From NCBI GenBank assembly GCA_964581535.1, contig CAZOOW010000006.1, forward strand, positions 1 to 33,217: a DNA stretch of 33,217 bases, read 5' to 3'. This document shows, in pieces, positions 26,053 through 33,217 of this stretch. Position 1 is the stretch's first letter, and each line of letters opens with the position of its first letter. The stretch is from CAZOOW01 sp964581535 (GTDB lineage: Bacteria; Patescibacteriota; Saccharimonadia; Saccharimonadales; Saccharimonadaceae). Below the pieces are notes generated by a model. That model was not told the DNA's origin, ran no database searches, and was given only the letters and a program-made list of their open reading frames with translations. The position numbers and the translations under genes are program-made.

Positions 26053-26207
26053 TAAACAAAATGCCCTCTGCTACCGAGGGAGATGAGTTCCCCGCGTAAG
26101 CGCAAGGTGGGTGCTCGCAGTCACCGCCCACGGGCGAATAACGTGTAAAGCTCCCTTTCATCTAGTGTTAGGAAAACATAGCCCCCGGTAGATATCAAAG
26201 GACACTT
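26053..26207. other. Intergenic segment, possible structured RNA
   Basis: About 155 nt between tRNA-Pro and the site-2 protease gene. It is GC-rich in the middle with several inverted repeats (CCCTC/GAGGG at 26064-26080, GTGGG/CCCAC around 26107-26131, GCCCACGGGC). On the minus strand the CCCTC/GAGGG hairpin is followed by CATTTTG, which could be a weak terminator. No ORF or known RNA family is recognised. Confidence 0.35.
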
Positions 26208-26849
26208 TTATTGTACTCCAAACAGTAGTGAAAATCCAGTGATAATCCCATCGCGGACAGCCAGGATGAACTGTCCTATTTGACTACTAAAAAGCATGAC
26301 TACAGCGAAAATAACGATGAGGCCATTTCTCTCGATTGTTTCCATCACAGCTCTCGCTCCCTGAGGCGCAACAGCATAGAGCAAACGAGAGCCGTCCAGA
26401 GGTGGAATCGGTAGCATGTTGAATATAAAGAAACCGAGATTCACGAGAATAATAAGCTGCATTGCCATCCCCAAAGGTTCCGTGCCGGCAGGCATCCCCA
26501 TCAGAACATAGATACCGAAGGCAAAGAAAGCGATTATGAAGTTTGTCAGCGGCCCCGCTATTCCCACTAAAGCAGCACCAAAATCCCCGTACCGGACGCG
26601 ATGCGGGTTGAATGGAACCGGTTTTGCGCCTCCGAATATCGGCAGGCCAAATATAGCGAGCATAATCGGCAGAAGCAACGTAAGAAATGGATCTATATGC
26701 GCAACTGGGTTAAGTGTCAGCCGACCTTCTGCTTTTGCGGTGTCATCTCCCAGCCAATAGCCGGCGAATGCATGCATTGCTTCATGAAGCGTCATTGAAA
26801 ACAGTACAACTAGTACAACTAGGGCAATCTGCATGACATCTATATTCAT
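26208..26849 (-). CDS. Site-2 protease family (M50) membrane metalloprotease
   Basis: A 213-aa integral membrane protein of the small S2P/M50B group. The zinc motif HEAMH is at residues 22-26 in the first helix, a conserved His-Asp-Pro (VAHIDP) near 50-54, and the third ligand motif NMLPIPPLDGSR at 144-155. Such proteases cut transmembrane substrates, often anti-sigma factors; this one lacks PDZ domains and its substrate is unknown. A TATACT box ends 9 nt before the ATG, and AAAGGG lies in the same short interval, so a leaderless or very short leader is likely. Confidence 0.9.
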   Translation of the reverse strand: MNIDVMQIALVVLVVLFSMTLHEAMHAFAGYWLGDDTAKAEGRLTLNPVAHIDPFLTLLLPIMLAIFGLPIFGGAKPVPFNPHRVRYGDFGAALVGIAGPLTNFIIAFFAFGIYVLMGMPAGTEPLGMAMQLIILVNLGFFIFNMLPIPPLDGSRLLYAVAPQGARAVMETIERNGLIVIFAVVMLFSSQIGQFILAVRDGIITGFSLLFGVQ

Positions 26850-26889
26850 ATCCCTTTTAGTATACAGGGTTTATTTGATGCGCTAAGTA

Positions 26890-26918
26890 TTGACGTTGAG
26901 AACAAAAAACAGTAGTAT
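26890..26918 (+). promoter_or_regulatory. Promoter of rpmB
   Basis: TTGACG (26890-26895), 17-nt spacer, TAGTAT (26913-26918), about 27 nt before the ATG. Confidence 0.6.
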
Positions 26919-26944
26919 AGGTAGGTTAATTAAGGAAGACTACT

Positions 26945-27139
26945 ATGGCAGCACGATGCGAACTCACCGGTAAAGGTAAACAGCACGGACATAACGTCAG
27001 TTTTTCGCTGCGTCGTACTAAGCGGGTTTTCAAACCAAACCTACAGAAAAAAACGTTTATGGTTGATGGCCAGAAGGTCACCATGACTCTTTCAACGCAA
27101 GCAATTCGGACTCTGAAGAAAAAAGGCCTGTTGTCCTAA
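26945..27139 (+). CDS. rpmB: 50S ribosomal protein L28
   Basis: A 64-aa L28. The N-terminus CELTGKGKQHGHNVSFSLRRTKR and KPNLQ are diagnostic. Only one cysteine (Cys5) is visible, so no four-cysteine zinc site is formed. AAGGAAG precedes the ATG. It is a single-gene unit with its own promoter and terminator. Confidence 0.96.
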   Translation: MAARCELTGKGKQHGHNVSFSLRRTKRVFKPNLQKKTFMVDGQKVTMTLSTQAIRTLKKKGLLS

Positions 27140-27157
27140 AGTAAAAGCCTTACCTTT

Positions 27158-27185
27158 AAAACCTCCCCGAGTTCGGGGAGGTTTT
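27158..27185. terminator. Bidirectional terminator (rpmB / thrS cluster)
   Basis: Perfect 12-bp stem AAAACCTCCCCG / CGGGGAGGTTTT with a 4-nt loop, followed by T-rich sequence on both strands. Confidence 0.9.
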
Positions 27186-27209
27186 AATTTATACTACTGC
27201 CATCACAAT

Positions 27210-27836
27210 CTAAGAAGTGCGTTGAAGTTCGATTAATGTCAATGTTTCTGGCAAAACACCATTTTTTACCTTCCACTTCGCAAGCACTTCATGCTGAGGA
27301 GCGCTCAACTCTTTAGTAAAGGGCTCGAGGTCTTCCTGTGGCACCTCATATTTTGCCGAAGCATCTGCATAATGCGTAGGAATAACAACCCGTGGATCTA
27401 TTTGACGCACAACGCCTACGGCCTGATGTCCATCCATGGTATAGCCATTACCCCCAACAGGGATAATGACAACATCGATCACCCCGAGCATCTCAAGCGT
27501 AGCATCACTCAGCGGAGCAAAGACATGTCCTAACACCGCGATTCGTACGCCATCAATGACAACTCGGTACATCGTAGCGCTCAACTCGCCTTCCGCATCC
27601 AACATCCGCTGCGCAGGTACACCCTTGACAGAAATGTCCCGAATCTCATACTCGCCTGGCTGATCTATCACAAGCACATCGCTTTCAACAGTAAAATCCG
27701 GCTGCGTAGCGATGACGACCGCATCTTTCGGGGCAATATCCTTGAGCCCGATGGACGACAGCTTCGGGTCGATGCTAAGAACCGCCTTCTTGCTACTGAT
27801 GACTACGCAGTTGCCTCCTTTGTATTCGATATCCAT
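27210..27836 (-). CDS. MBL-fold (UlaG-like) protein with degenerate metal motif
   Basis: A 208-aa protein with the strand pattern of metallo-beta-lactamase-fold hydrolases of the UlaG-like type (DYKG..CVVISS-like N-terminus, PGEYEIRDISVKGVPA, VVIIPVGGNGYTMDG, RVVIPTHYAD). The position of the canonical THxHxDH motif reads ATQPDFT (residues 43-49), so the first metal site is lost; the late THY motif remains. It is probably not a normal metallohydrolase, and its function is unknown. GGAGG lies 7 nt before the ATG. It is the last gene of the minus-strand cluster. Confidence 0.82.
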   Translation of the reverse strand: MDIEYKGGNCVVISSKKAVLSIDPKLSSIGLKDIAPKDAVVIATQPDFTVESDVLVIDQPGEYEIRDISVKGVPAQRMLDAEGELSATMYRVVIDGVRIAVLGHVFAPLSDATLEMLGVIDVVIIPVGGNGYTMDGHQAVGVVRQIDPRVVIPTHYADASAKYEVPQEDLEPFTKELSAPQHEVLAKWKVKNGVLPETLTLIELQRTS

Positions 27837-27865
27837 ATATTTCCTCCTCTAGTTATGGCCTTCAC

Positions 27866-28456
27866 TTACGAATTAGTTAATACATTTTCAGAGTCTGCGA
27901 TAACAGTATGTTTCGCACTGGTAAGTGTTGTTACGAATCGGTCTTTGATACTTAAACGATAGTAAAAATCATCGTATTCCATTACCGTATACGCAAGAGA
28001 TTTGTTTTCTTCCTCTTCAAGCTCGCGAATGAACTTCTTTACTTGCGTTTTGTTCACTGAACCCGCAACAAGAACATCGACATCACTAGTTGAACCATGG
28101 ACAAGTTTGCCGGCAAAGATCATCACCCTGACATCACCGAGTGCTTTTAGACGCTTTGTCCAGTCATTCGCATCGGTAACACCTACTGCTTCGGACAGCT
28201 TACTGTCGGCAAAAATCTCGTGGAGGGGCTTAAAGTGCTGGTAGTCTTGATTGACTTCATAGTACAGACGGTTGTTGCTATTTTCGCTCTTAATTATCCC
28301 GATGCTCAGCATATTAGCCAGCTCTCGCCGGACAGAGTTGATTTGTTCATCTATCTTTCTTGTTATTTCGCGCACATAAAACGCCCTACCGGGGTTGTTT
28401 AGAAACAAGTGCAACAGTTTTACTCGAGTTTTTGAGCCAAATAGTGCGTCAATCAC
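27866..28456 (-). CDS. Winged-helix regulator fused to a nucleotidyltransferase-like domain
   Basis: A 196-aa protein. Residues 1-70 form a winged helix-turn-helix (FGSKTRVKLLHLFLNNPGRAFYVREITRKI, then a LANMLSIGIIK recognition/wing region) of the ArsR-like kind. Residues about 105-190 resemble a Pol-beta-type minimal nucleotidyltransferase with HGSTSDVDVLV (Gly121-Ser122, Asp125, Asp127), which keeps the two metal-binding aspartates. Such fusions are transcription regulators of unclear ligand. The start is GTG with GAGAGG 9 nt upstream. A TGCTAAGAT extended -10 (near 28486-28494) may give it a promoter of its own. Confidence 0.8.
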   Translation of the reverse strand: MIDALFGSKTRVKLLHLFLNNPGRAFYVREITRKIDEQINSVRRELANMLSIGIIKSENSNNRLYYEVNQDYQHFKPLHEIFADSKLSEAVGVTDANDWTKRLKALGDVRVMIFAGKLVHGSTSDVDVLVAGSVNKTQVKKFIRELEEEENKSLAYTVMEYDDFYYRLSIKDRFVTTLTSAKHTVIADSENVLTNS

Positions 28457-28502
28457 GCTGTTTTCCCTCTCATTTATCGAGTACTATCTTAGCACAGTTC
28501 GG

Positions 28503-29387
28503 CTAGTGGCGTGAAGCAAGTATCTGTTCGATCTTATATCTTGCTTCATCGAGCGTGAAGGGATGAATAAAATTCCATTTTTTCAGCCATGTGTTTTGTT
28601 TCTTCACAAGTCTCGTGTCGCTCCGTATAAATTTTTCTTTTGCTTGATCGATAGTTACTGCCCCTTCAATTACCTCTCGCAATATCGGGTAGATGTTACC
28701 GCTCATAGCTTCATTATCCCATCCATATTTCTCAGCTAACATAACCGCCTCCCCAACGACATCTGAGGAAAATATTTCGTCTGCCCTATCACAAATTCTT
28801 TGTCTTAAAATAGATTTGTCTGTTGTTATGGATACTACGTATGTATCATTTACTGGTTCCGTACGAGCACTCGGCTGTCGGTTGCCATGGAGTAGCGCGC
28901 CTATCAAGTGTCGCTTGTTCTTGAGGTTATGAGGCATTTTTATATGTTGTTTTTCTATCATCGCATGCAGTTCCTCGATATTTTTTAGCTCTAACTCATT
29001 TTTCATTTTTTTTAGTTCCTTACCAGAATATTCTGAATCAAATGTGTAATCTAAAACAACACTATTTATATAAAGACCCGTCCCTCCGACTAAAAACGGG
29101 ACTCTGTTTCGTGCCCGAATGTCTTTTATGGCTTTCTTTGCATAGTCCTGAAAATCTGCAGCTGAAAAGTTCTCCCCAGGTTTCACCACGTCCAGTAAAT
29201 GATGAGGAACTCGCTCACGATCGGAATGTGTCGGTTTCGCAGTACCTATGTCCATACCTTCATAGATCGTACGTGAATCAGCACAAATTATTTCCCCGCC
29301 ATAGCGCTCAGCTAGTTCGAGCGCCAGACCAGATTTGCCGCTAGCTGTCGGCCCCGTTATAACGATCAAAGGCCGTCTGGACGCCAT
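28503..29387 (-). CDS. miaA: tRNA dimethylallyltransferase
   Basis: A 294-aa MiaA, which transfers a dimethylallyl group to A37 of tRNAs reading UNN codons. The P-loop GPTASGKS is at residues 12-19, ADSRTIYEGMDIGTAKP carries the catalytic Asp/Ser/Arg region, and PHHLLDV, FLVGGTGLY and the RRL-like insertion domain follow. GGAG lies 6 nt before the ATG, within the end of the upstream gene, which it overlaps by 22 nt, indicating coupling. Confidence 0.95.
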   Translation of the reverse strand: MASRRPLIVITGPTASGKSGLALELAERYGGEIICADSRTIYEGMDIGTAKPTHSDRERVPHHLLDVVKPGENFSAADFQDYAKKAIKDIRARNRVPFLVGGTGLYINSVVLDYTFDSEYSGKELKKMKNELELKNIEELHAMIEKQHIKMPHNLKNKRHLIGALLHGNRQPSARTEPVNDTYVVSITTDKSILRQRICDRADEIFSSDVVGEAVMLAEKYGWDNEAMSGNIYPILREVIEGAVTIDQAKEKFIRSDTRLVKKQNTWLKKWNFIHPFTLDEARYKIEQILASRH

Positions 29388-29671
29388 CGCTTCTCCTCAA
29401 AATCTAATACTCTATAGTCTTCTATGATAAACCCTTCAGCCTCAAGGGCTTGCCGGTGACCTTCTTTGCCGCCATAGTAGCCGCTGGCGCATTCCCCGTG
29501 TCTGTTAACGACTCTATGCCACGGTAGGTTGTCGGGGCCAAAATGCGCAAGCCCGCCAACTTGTCGAGCTGCATAGGGGTGACCGGCTAGCGCTGCAATA
29601 TCACCATAGGTCATAAGCCGACCATAAGGAATAGCCTCAACGATTTCATACACGGCTGACTTAAAATTCAT
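29366..29671 (-). CDS. Alkyltransferase-like (ATL) DNA-repair protein
   Basis: A 101-aa protein of the MGMT/Ogt family DNA-binding domain. It has the Tyr in MTYGDIA and the ARQVGG helix with the finger arginine. The active-site PCHR is PWHRVVN with Trp51 in place of the acceptor cysteine. This is the hallmark of ATL proteins, which bind O6-alkylguanine and flag it for nucleotide excision repair rather than repairing it directly. It starts 9 nt after the thrS stop and overlaps miaA by 22 nt. Confidence 0.92.
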   Translation of the reverse strand: MNFKSAVYEIVEAIPYGRLMTYGDIAALAGHPYAARQVGGLAHFGPDNLPWHRVVNRHGECASGYYGGKEGHRQALEAEGFIIEDYRVLDFEEKRWRPDGL

Positions 29672-29680
29672 AGCTGCTGC

Positions 29681-31519
29681 CTAGAGGGAGGACTTGCTCA
29701 CTCGTCCGCGTGCTTCGTTTGCAACACTGGTAAAGAACTGGTCGATATCGTGGCTACGTTCTGCCTTAACTACTTCGAGGTCAGAGCGGATTCGTGCAGA
29801 AACGCGACCAGATTCGACTTCCTTTTCCCCGATCACTAGTGTATACGGCACTTTCGCTACCTCCGCGGCACGGATTTTCTTTCCGACCGTCTCATTGCTA
29901 GCATCGACCTGTACGCGGATATGATTATCCCTTGCGGTATTTCTCAAAGTTTCAACGAATTCAAAAATTTCCGGCGAGTCTTTGACCTGAATTATACGAA
30001 CCTGCTCGGGCGCCAGCCAAACCGGAAAGCGCCCAGCCGTGTGCTCAATGTAGACGCTCAAGAAGCGCTCTATGGAGCCAAGCAGGGCCGAATGAACCAT
30101 TACGGGGGTCTTCTTCTCGCCTTTTTCATCCGTATACTCGAGCCCAAACCGAGACGGTTGAACGAAATCAAGTTGTACCGTGGCTACTTGATGCTCTCGC
30201 CCGATAGCATCTGTTGCCATAAAGTCTATCTTTGGTCCGTAAAACGCCGCCTCGCCCTCAACTTCAAAGTACTCTAGCTGATTCAGCTCGACGGCATTTT
30301 TTAGCTGCTCCTGGGCTGTTTCCCATAAATCTCGTTCTCCCAGATAGGCATCGCTTTCATCCCTATAACTTAAGCGGACACGAAGATTCATCCCGACTGC
30401 TGTGTAGAGCTCACTTGCGCACTGCATCAGCTGATCAATTTCCTGGCCAATCTGATCAGACCGGCAAAACACATGGCTGTCGTCCTGCGTTAGGGCTCGC
30501 ACACGACTTAAGCCACCAAGTTCACCGGTCTTCTCGTCCCGATAGTCTGTAGTCGTTTCTAGATACCTCACAGGCATATCACGATAGCTCCGTGGTCTAC
30601 TGGCAAAGATTTGCGTATGGTGCGGACAATTCATCGGCTTCATCACGAACTCGTCGCTCGTTTCCTGGCTCTTTACTAAAAATAGCTCGTCACCGAACTT
30701 GTCCCAGTGTCCAGAGGTCTTATACAGGTCAGTTTTCGTAATATGCGGCGTCCAGACTTTTTGAAAACCATATTTCTGTCGTACTTCGTTAGAAAACGCT
30801 GCCAATTCTTCACGGAGAATCGTCCCACGTGGAGTAAACAACGGCAGCCCACCACCAACTAGTGGAGAAACAACATACAAATCCAGTTCTTGCCCAAGCT
30901 TACGGTGGTCACGTTTTTTAGCTTCCTCGAGCATGGTCAGATGCGTATCGAGCTCTTCCTGGGTGGCAAAAGCGACTCCATATAGACGTTGCATCTGAGC
31001 ATTCTTTTCATTACCTCGCCAGTACGCACCAGCGACGCGCATTAGTTTAAATGCTCCTACTTTACCAGTGCTATCTGCGTGTGGGCCGCGACACAGATCA
31101 GTAAAATCTCCGTCGGTATAGAATGACACAGAATCCACAGCCGACTCGCCGTCAGTACTTACTCCGAGCATACTCATATCAAGGTCTTTAGCTACTGTCG
31201 TTCCGGCGCGCTTCAAATCGTTCAACAGCTCGGTCTTGTATGGCTGATTTGCCTGCTCTGCCCATGCGATAGCCTCATCAACTGTCCTGTCTGACCTCTC
31301 AAAGGTATAGTCTGCAGCTATGATTTTTCTCATCTCACCCTCGATACGCGAGAAATCTTCCTCCGATATTTTCGTTTCACCGAGGTCTATATCGTAATAA
31401 AACCCGTTTTCAACCACCGGCCCGACACCGAACTTGGCCTCCGGCCATAGGCGCTGAACCGCCTGAGCTGTAATATGCGCGAGAGAATGGCGCATAGCAT
31501 AAAGTTGATCTTCGTTCAT
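29681..31519 (-). CDS. thrS: Threonyl-tRNA synthetase without N-terminal TGS domain
   Basis: A 612-aa class II synthetase that charges tRNA-Thr. It begins directly with the editing domain, MRHSLAHI (His11, His15), and the later DLCRGPH, so the roughly 60-residue TGS domain of the E. coli enzyme is missing. The catalytic core is complete: the zinc ligand Cys in MKPMNCPHH, the motif 2 arginine region (ARYLETTTDYR-like, here VRYLETTTDYRDE), DDSHVFC, and motif 3 HSALLGSIERF. A C-terminal anticodon-binding domain follows. A strong AGGAGG precedes the ATG and can be masked by the T-box leader. Confidence 0.96.
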   Translation of the reverse strand: MNEDQLYAMRHSLAHITAQAVQRLWPEAKFGVGPVVENGFYYDIDLGETKISEEDFSRIEGEMRKIIAADYTFERSDRTVDEAIAWAEQANQPYKTELLNDLKRAGTTVAKDLDMSMLGVSTDGESAVDSVSFYTDGDFTDLCRGPHADSTGKVGAFKLMRVAGAYWRGNEKNAQMQRLYGVAFATQEELDTHLTMLEEAKKRDHRKLGQELDLYVVSPLVGGGLPLFTPRGTILREELAAFSNEVRQKYGFQKVWTPHITKTDLYKTSGHWDKFGDELFLVKSQETSDEFVMKPMNCPHHTQIFASRPRSYRDMPVRYLETTTDYRDEKTGELGGLSRVRALTQDDSHVFCRSDQIGQEIDQLMQCASELYTAVGMNLRVRLSYRDESDAYLGERDLWETAQEQLKNAVELNQLEYFEVEGEAAFYGPKIDFMATDAIGREHQVATVQLDFVQPSRFGLEYTDEKGEKKTPVMVHSALLGSIERFLSVYIEHTAGRFPVWLAPEQVRIIQVKDSPEIFEFVETLRNTARDNHIRVQVDASNETVGKKIRAAEVAKVPYTLVIGEKEVESGRVSARIRSDLEVVKAERSHDIDQFFTSVANEARGRVSKSSL

Positions 31520-31692
31520 GTAACCTCCTTATAAAACATAAACGCACGCACCGAAGTATCTCTTACGTGCGTGCCTCGGTCCCGGAGATCCAGGAGGTTC
31601 CACCTTGGCTATTACTCTTGTTCCGAACATTTTACGTGTGTCCGCAACCGCTCCCACGTGCTCAGCGGGTGGTTAGACCGCGTCGTTGCTTA
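31520..31692 (-). promoter_or_regulatory. T-box leader of thrS
   Basis: Minus-strand leader of about 170 nt. The T-box AAGGTGGAACC is at 31606-31596; its UGGA would pair with the UCCA end of uncharged tRNA-Thr having discriminator U. Immediately 3' the AACCTCCT stretch (31599-31592) is perfectly complementary to AGGAGGTT (31529-31522), the thrS Shine-Dalgarno. A GCACGCAC/GTGCGTGC hairpin lies between them and is followed by a T-rich run. A stem starting GCAAC and closing GTTGC (about 31684-31639) is a candidate short stem I; the specifier codon could not be fixed. Confidence 0.82.
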
Positions 31693-31697
31693 ACGCA

Positions 31698-31706
31698 ATT
31701 ATACCA
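31698..31706 (-). promoter_or_regulatory. Extended -10 promoter of the thrS cluster
   Basis: TGGTATAAT on the minus strand (-10 box 31703-31698); no clear -35 box. Confidence 0.6.
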
Positions 31707-31770
31707 CAACCCTTGCTCTTGGCCCCTGTTTTTGCTATGATTTTTTGCAGTGCGATTCGCGCTAAAGCGC

Positions 31771-31847
31771 GGGCGATTAGCTCATTTGGCTAGAGCGCAA
31801 CATTGACGTTGTTGAGGTGATAGGTTCGAATCCTATATCGCCCACCA
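31771..31847 (+). tRNA. tRNA-Val (anticodon GAC)
   Basis: Acceptor GGGCGAT/ATCGCCC, D-arm AGCTCATTTGGCTAGAGC, anticodon stem CAACA/TGTTG with loop TTGACGT giving GAC, T-arm ATAGGTTCGAATCCTAT and an encoded ACCA. A strong terminator follows directly. Confidence 0.97.
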
Positions 31848-31882
31848 TAGTAAAACCACCCCTTGCGGGTGGTTTTACTATG
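31846..31882. terminator. Bidirectional terminator (tRNA-Val / kelch protein gene)
   Basis: A 16-bp perfect stem (31846-31861 with 31867-31882) with GC core CCACCC/GGGTGG and A/T flanks. It begins at the CCA end of tRNA-Val and lies about 80 nt past the stop of the minus-strand kelch protein gene. Confidence 0.88.
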
Positions 31883-31959
31883 GTATAGAGCAGAATACGG
31901 CCTATCTGAAAGCGGGCATATTGCTATGAGGAAAAGACTTCTGAGACCACTCCCCTGCT

Positions 31960-33217
31960 CTACAGATTTGTAGCTGCAGACTCAACCAAGATGACGTTGC
32001 CGGTGGTTGCACCGGTAGTTGGGGTGCTGAATGACAATGTCGCTTTGGTATTAGCTACAGTGGTATCGAAAGCGGCTTGAGTACTGTTAGCCGAAATTGC
32101 ATATGCAGTAGTATTCCAACCTGTAGTCGCAAGCGCGTGTGTCATGGTCGCGGTACAGTTGAGTGTCGTGCCGCTTCCGCCTGCCGTTGCGTAGGCCGTT
32201 ATAGTGATGTCTGCGATATCCCCAACTGCAGTTCCCGTACCAGTACCGAACGCTGTACAGCGAGCCGTATCAGCTGCGGTACCAGCCGTACCAAACCGGA
32301 TAGTAAACGTTACCGCGGCAGTACCACCAGTCTTTAGTACTTTAATGCGCCAGCGAAGGAGCGTGCCGTTTTGGCTTATCCCTGTCGGCCCGTTTAAACC
32401 GCCAGATGGCAAGTTGATAGTAGAGCCGTTTAGGAGTGTATCTGTCGTTGGAATCGCTTGAGTAGTCGTTGAGACGTTCGTACGGTTTCCACCACCACAG
32501 TTGAGCCATGCACCGTTCTCGTAGCAGCGGAAGCGCGCTAACGCGGAGTTATAGTACATCGCACCGTTTGTCCCTGTTGGATCACCAGTCGTGTTCTTAG
32601 TATCGAGTACGAGAACGACACCGACTGCATCAGCGACAGCATTACCTATGCTCACCTGTGAAAGACCAACTGATGTTGAGAACAAGCCATTTCCAGCCAC
32701 GAAATCACCCATAACGTTTGCATTATCTGTAAATGTAGCCTGCCTCTGCACTTGGAGTGAACCGACCGCAGTAATATTTCCGGCAGTTATTGAGCCTCCA
32801 GTTGTACCTGTTATTGGGTCTCCGGAATCTGCTAGGTTTTGCCCCTGGAGACCCACGAGATCTAGCGAGCCACCAATCTTTAGTGCACCGCCAAAACGAG
32901 AATAATGTACTAAATATTGCTGATATATACTGCTCATTCCACCTATTTGGTATGTATAACCATTTGCTATAACTGAACTAGCTTGAGATAGTGCATACGG
33001 CAAGCTGTTCGCTGAAGTCTGCCAAGAACCAACGCTACCGTCAGCATTAAGCGATGCGAAGTAGACCGTAGTTTGGTTGAAACCTCCATTTGAGCCTCCC
33101 ATGACATAGACATAACCATTAGAAACTACTGATGTGTGCGACTGACGCCCTGCAGGAAGCGTGTTCACTGCTGTCTGCCATGCGCCTAGGCTTCCATCAG
33201 CGTTAAGTTTTGCATAG
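31960..33217 (-). CDS. Large kelch-repeat surface protein, C-terminal part (5' end outside window)
   Basis: The frame is open to the right edge without a start, so at least 418 residues of a longer protein are visible. The N-terminal visible part has kelch-like repeats with a recurring unit (ASLNADGSVGSWQT, then SNGYVYVMGG and ANGYTYQIGG). A Gly/Ser/Thr-rich stalk follows (about residues 100-190 of the visible part) that resembles fibre or passenger proteins. Next is a GTNGAMYYNS...FRCYENGAWLNCGG module, and then a beta-rich Thr/Ala domain to the C-terminus. Kelch units form beta-propellers that bind partners, so a surface or secreted adhesive role is likely but inferred. No LPXTG signal is present at this C-terminus. 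Confidence 0.8.
   Translation of the reverse strand, partial: YAKLNADGSLGAWQTAVNTLPAGRQSHTSVVSNGYVYVMGGSNGGFNQTTVYFASLNADGSVGSWQTSANSLPYALSQASSVIANGYTYQIGGMSSIYQQYLVHYSRFGGALKIGGSLDLVGLQGQNLADSGDPITGTTGGSITAGNITAVGSLQVQRQATFTDNANVMGDFVAGNGLFSTSVGLSQVSIGNAVADAVGVVLVLDTKNTTGDPTGTNGAMYYNSALARFRCYENGAWLNCGGGNRTNVSTTTQAIPTTDTLLNGSTINLPSGGLNGPTGISQNGTLLRWRIKVLKTGGTAAVTFTIRFGTAGTAADTARCTAFGTGTGTAVGDIADITITAYATAGGSGTTLNCTATMTHALATTGWNTTAYAISANSTQAAFDTTVANTKATLSFSTPTTGATTGNVILVESAATNL

Noticed and set aside
25961..26161. 66-aa minus-strand ORF
   Set aside because: Half of it is the tRNA-Pro gene read as protein; there is no ribosome binding site.
26053..26207. SRP (4.5S) RNA or 6S RNA
   Set aside because: The conserved SRP helix 8 motif is missing, and a long central-bubble hairpin typical of 6S RNA could not be drawn.

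Overview
The window looks like a chromosomal segment of a Patescibacteria/CPR bacterium, most likely Candidatus Saccharibacteria (TM7). This rests on three things: 16S and 23S rRNA genes that are not adjacent, a long CPR-style VirB4/TraD-like ATPase with a small proline-rich partner gene, and a surface protein whose N-terminus resembles (from memory) a protein common in Saccharibacteria. The genetic code is standard; TGA is used as a stop, for example at the end of the 5'-nucleotidase gene. No phylogenetic computation was possible here.

Left part (1-7170): the 5' two thirds of a 23S rRNA on the minus strand, cut by the window edge, then a 3.4 kb stretch before the 16S rRNA, also on the minus strand. 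That stretch holds tRNA-Ala and tRNA-Ile on the opposite (plus) strand, two small membrane proteins, an HAD-type 5'-nucleotidase and an EamA-type transporter. Each rRNA has its own promoter and the 16S has its own terminator, so they appear to be separate transcription units.

Middle (7171-20254): gyrB-gyrA-divergent PAP2 on the minus strand. Divergent from it is a plus-strand pair: a secreted protein with three Ig-like repeats, a DUF11 domain and an LPSTG sortase signal, followed by a 188-aa membrane protein. Convergent with that is a T4SS-like ATPase operon. Then comes 1.3 kb without protein genes, containing a GC-rich structured island, an AT-rich tract and a small-RNA candidate with promoter and terminator.

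Right part (20255-33217): a cytoplasmic GH5 glucanase-like enzyme, tmRNA, comM, the infC-rpmI-rplT operon (infC starts with AUU), RNase P RNA, a Nudix-like/RNase HI fusion whose Nudix box has lost all its glutamates, a tRNA-Pro with a tRNA-minihelix-like remnant beside it, a site-2 protease and rpmB. After these comes a minus-strand cluster running thrS - alkyltransferase-like protein - miaA - HTH/nucleotidyltransferase - MBL-like protein. The cluster is headed by a T-box leader that can sequester the thrS Shine-Dalgarno sequence. The window ends with tRNA-Val and the C-terminal part of a large kelch-type surface protein running off the right edge.

Functionally the segment is mostly housekeeping (ribosome, tRNA supply, ribosome rescue, replication topology) plus cell-surface and DNA-transfer functions typical of episymbiotic CPR bacteria. 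Transcription units are short and bounded by strong, often bidirectional hairpin terminators. Several first genes have a -10 box only 6-14 nt before the ATG, suggesting leaderless mRNAs.
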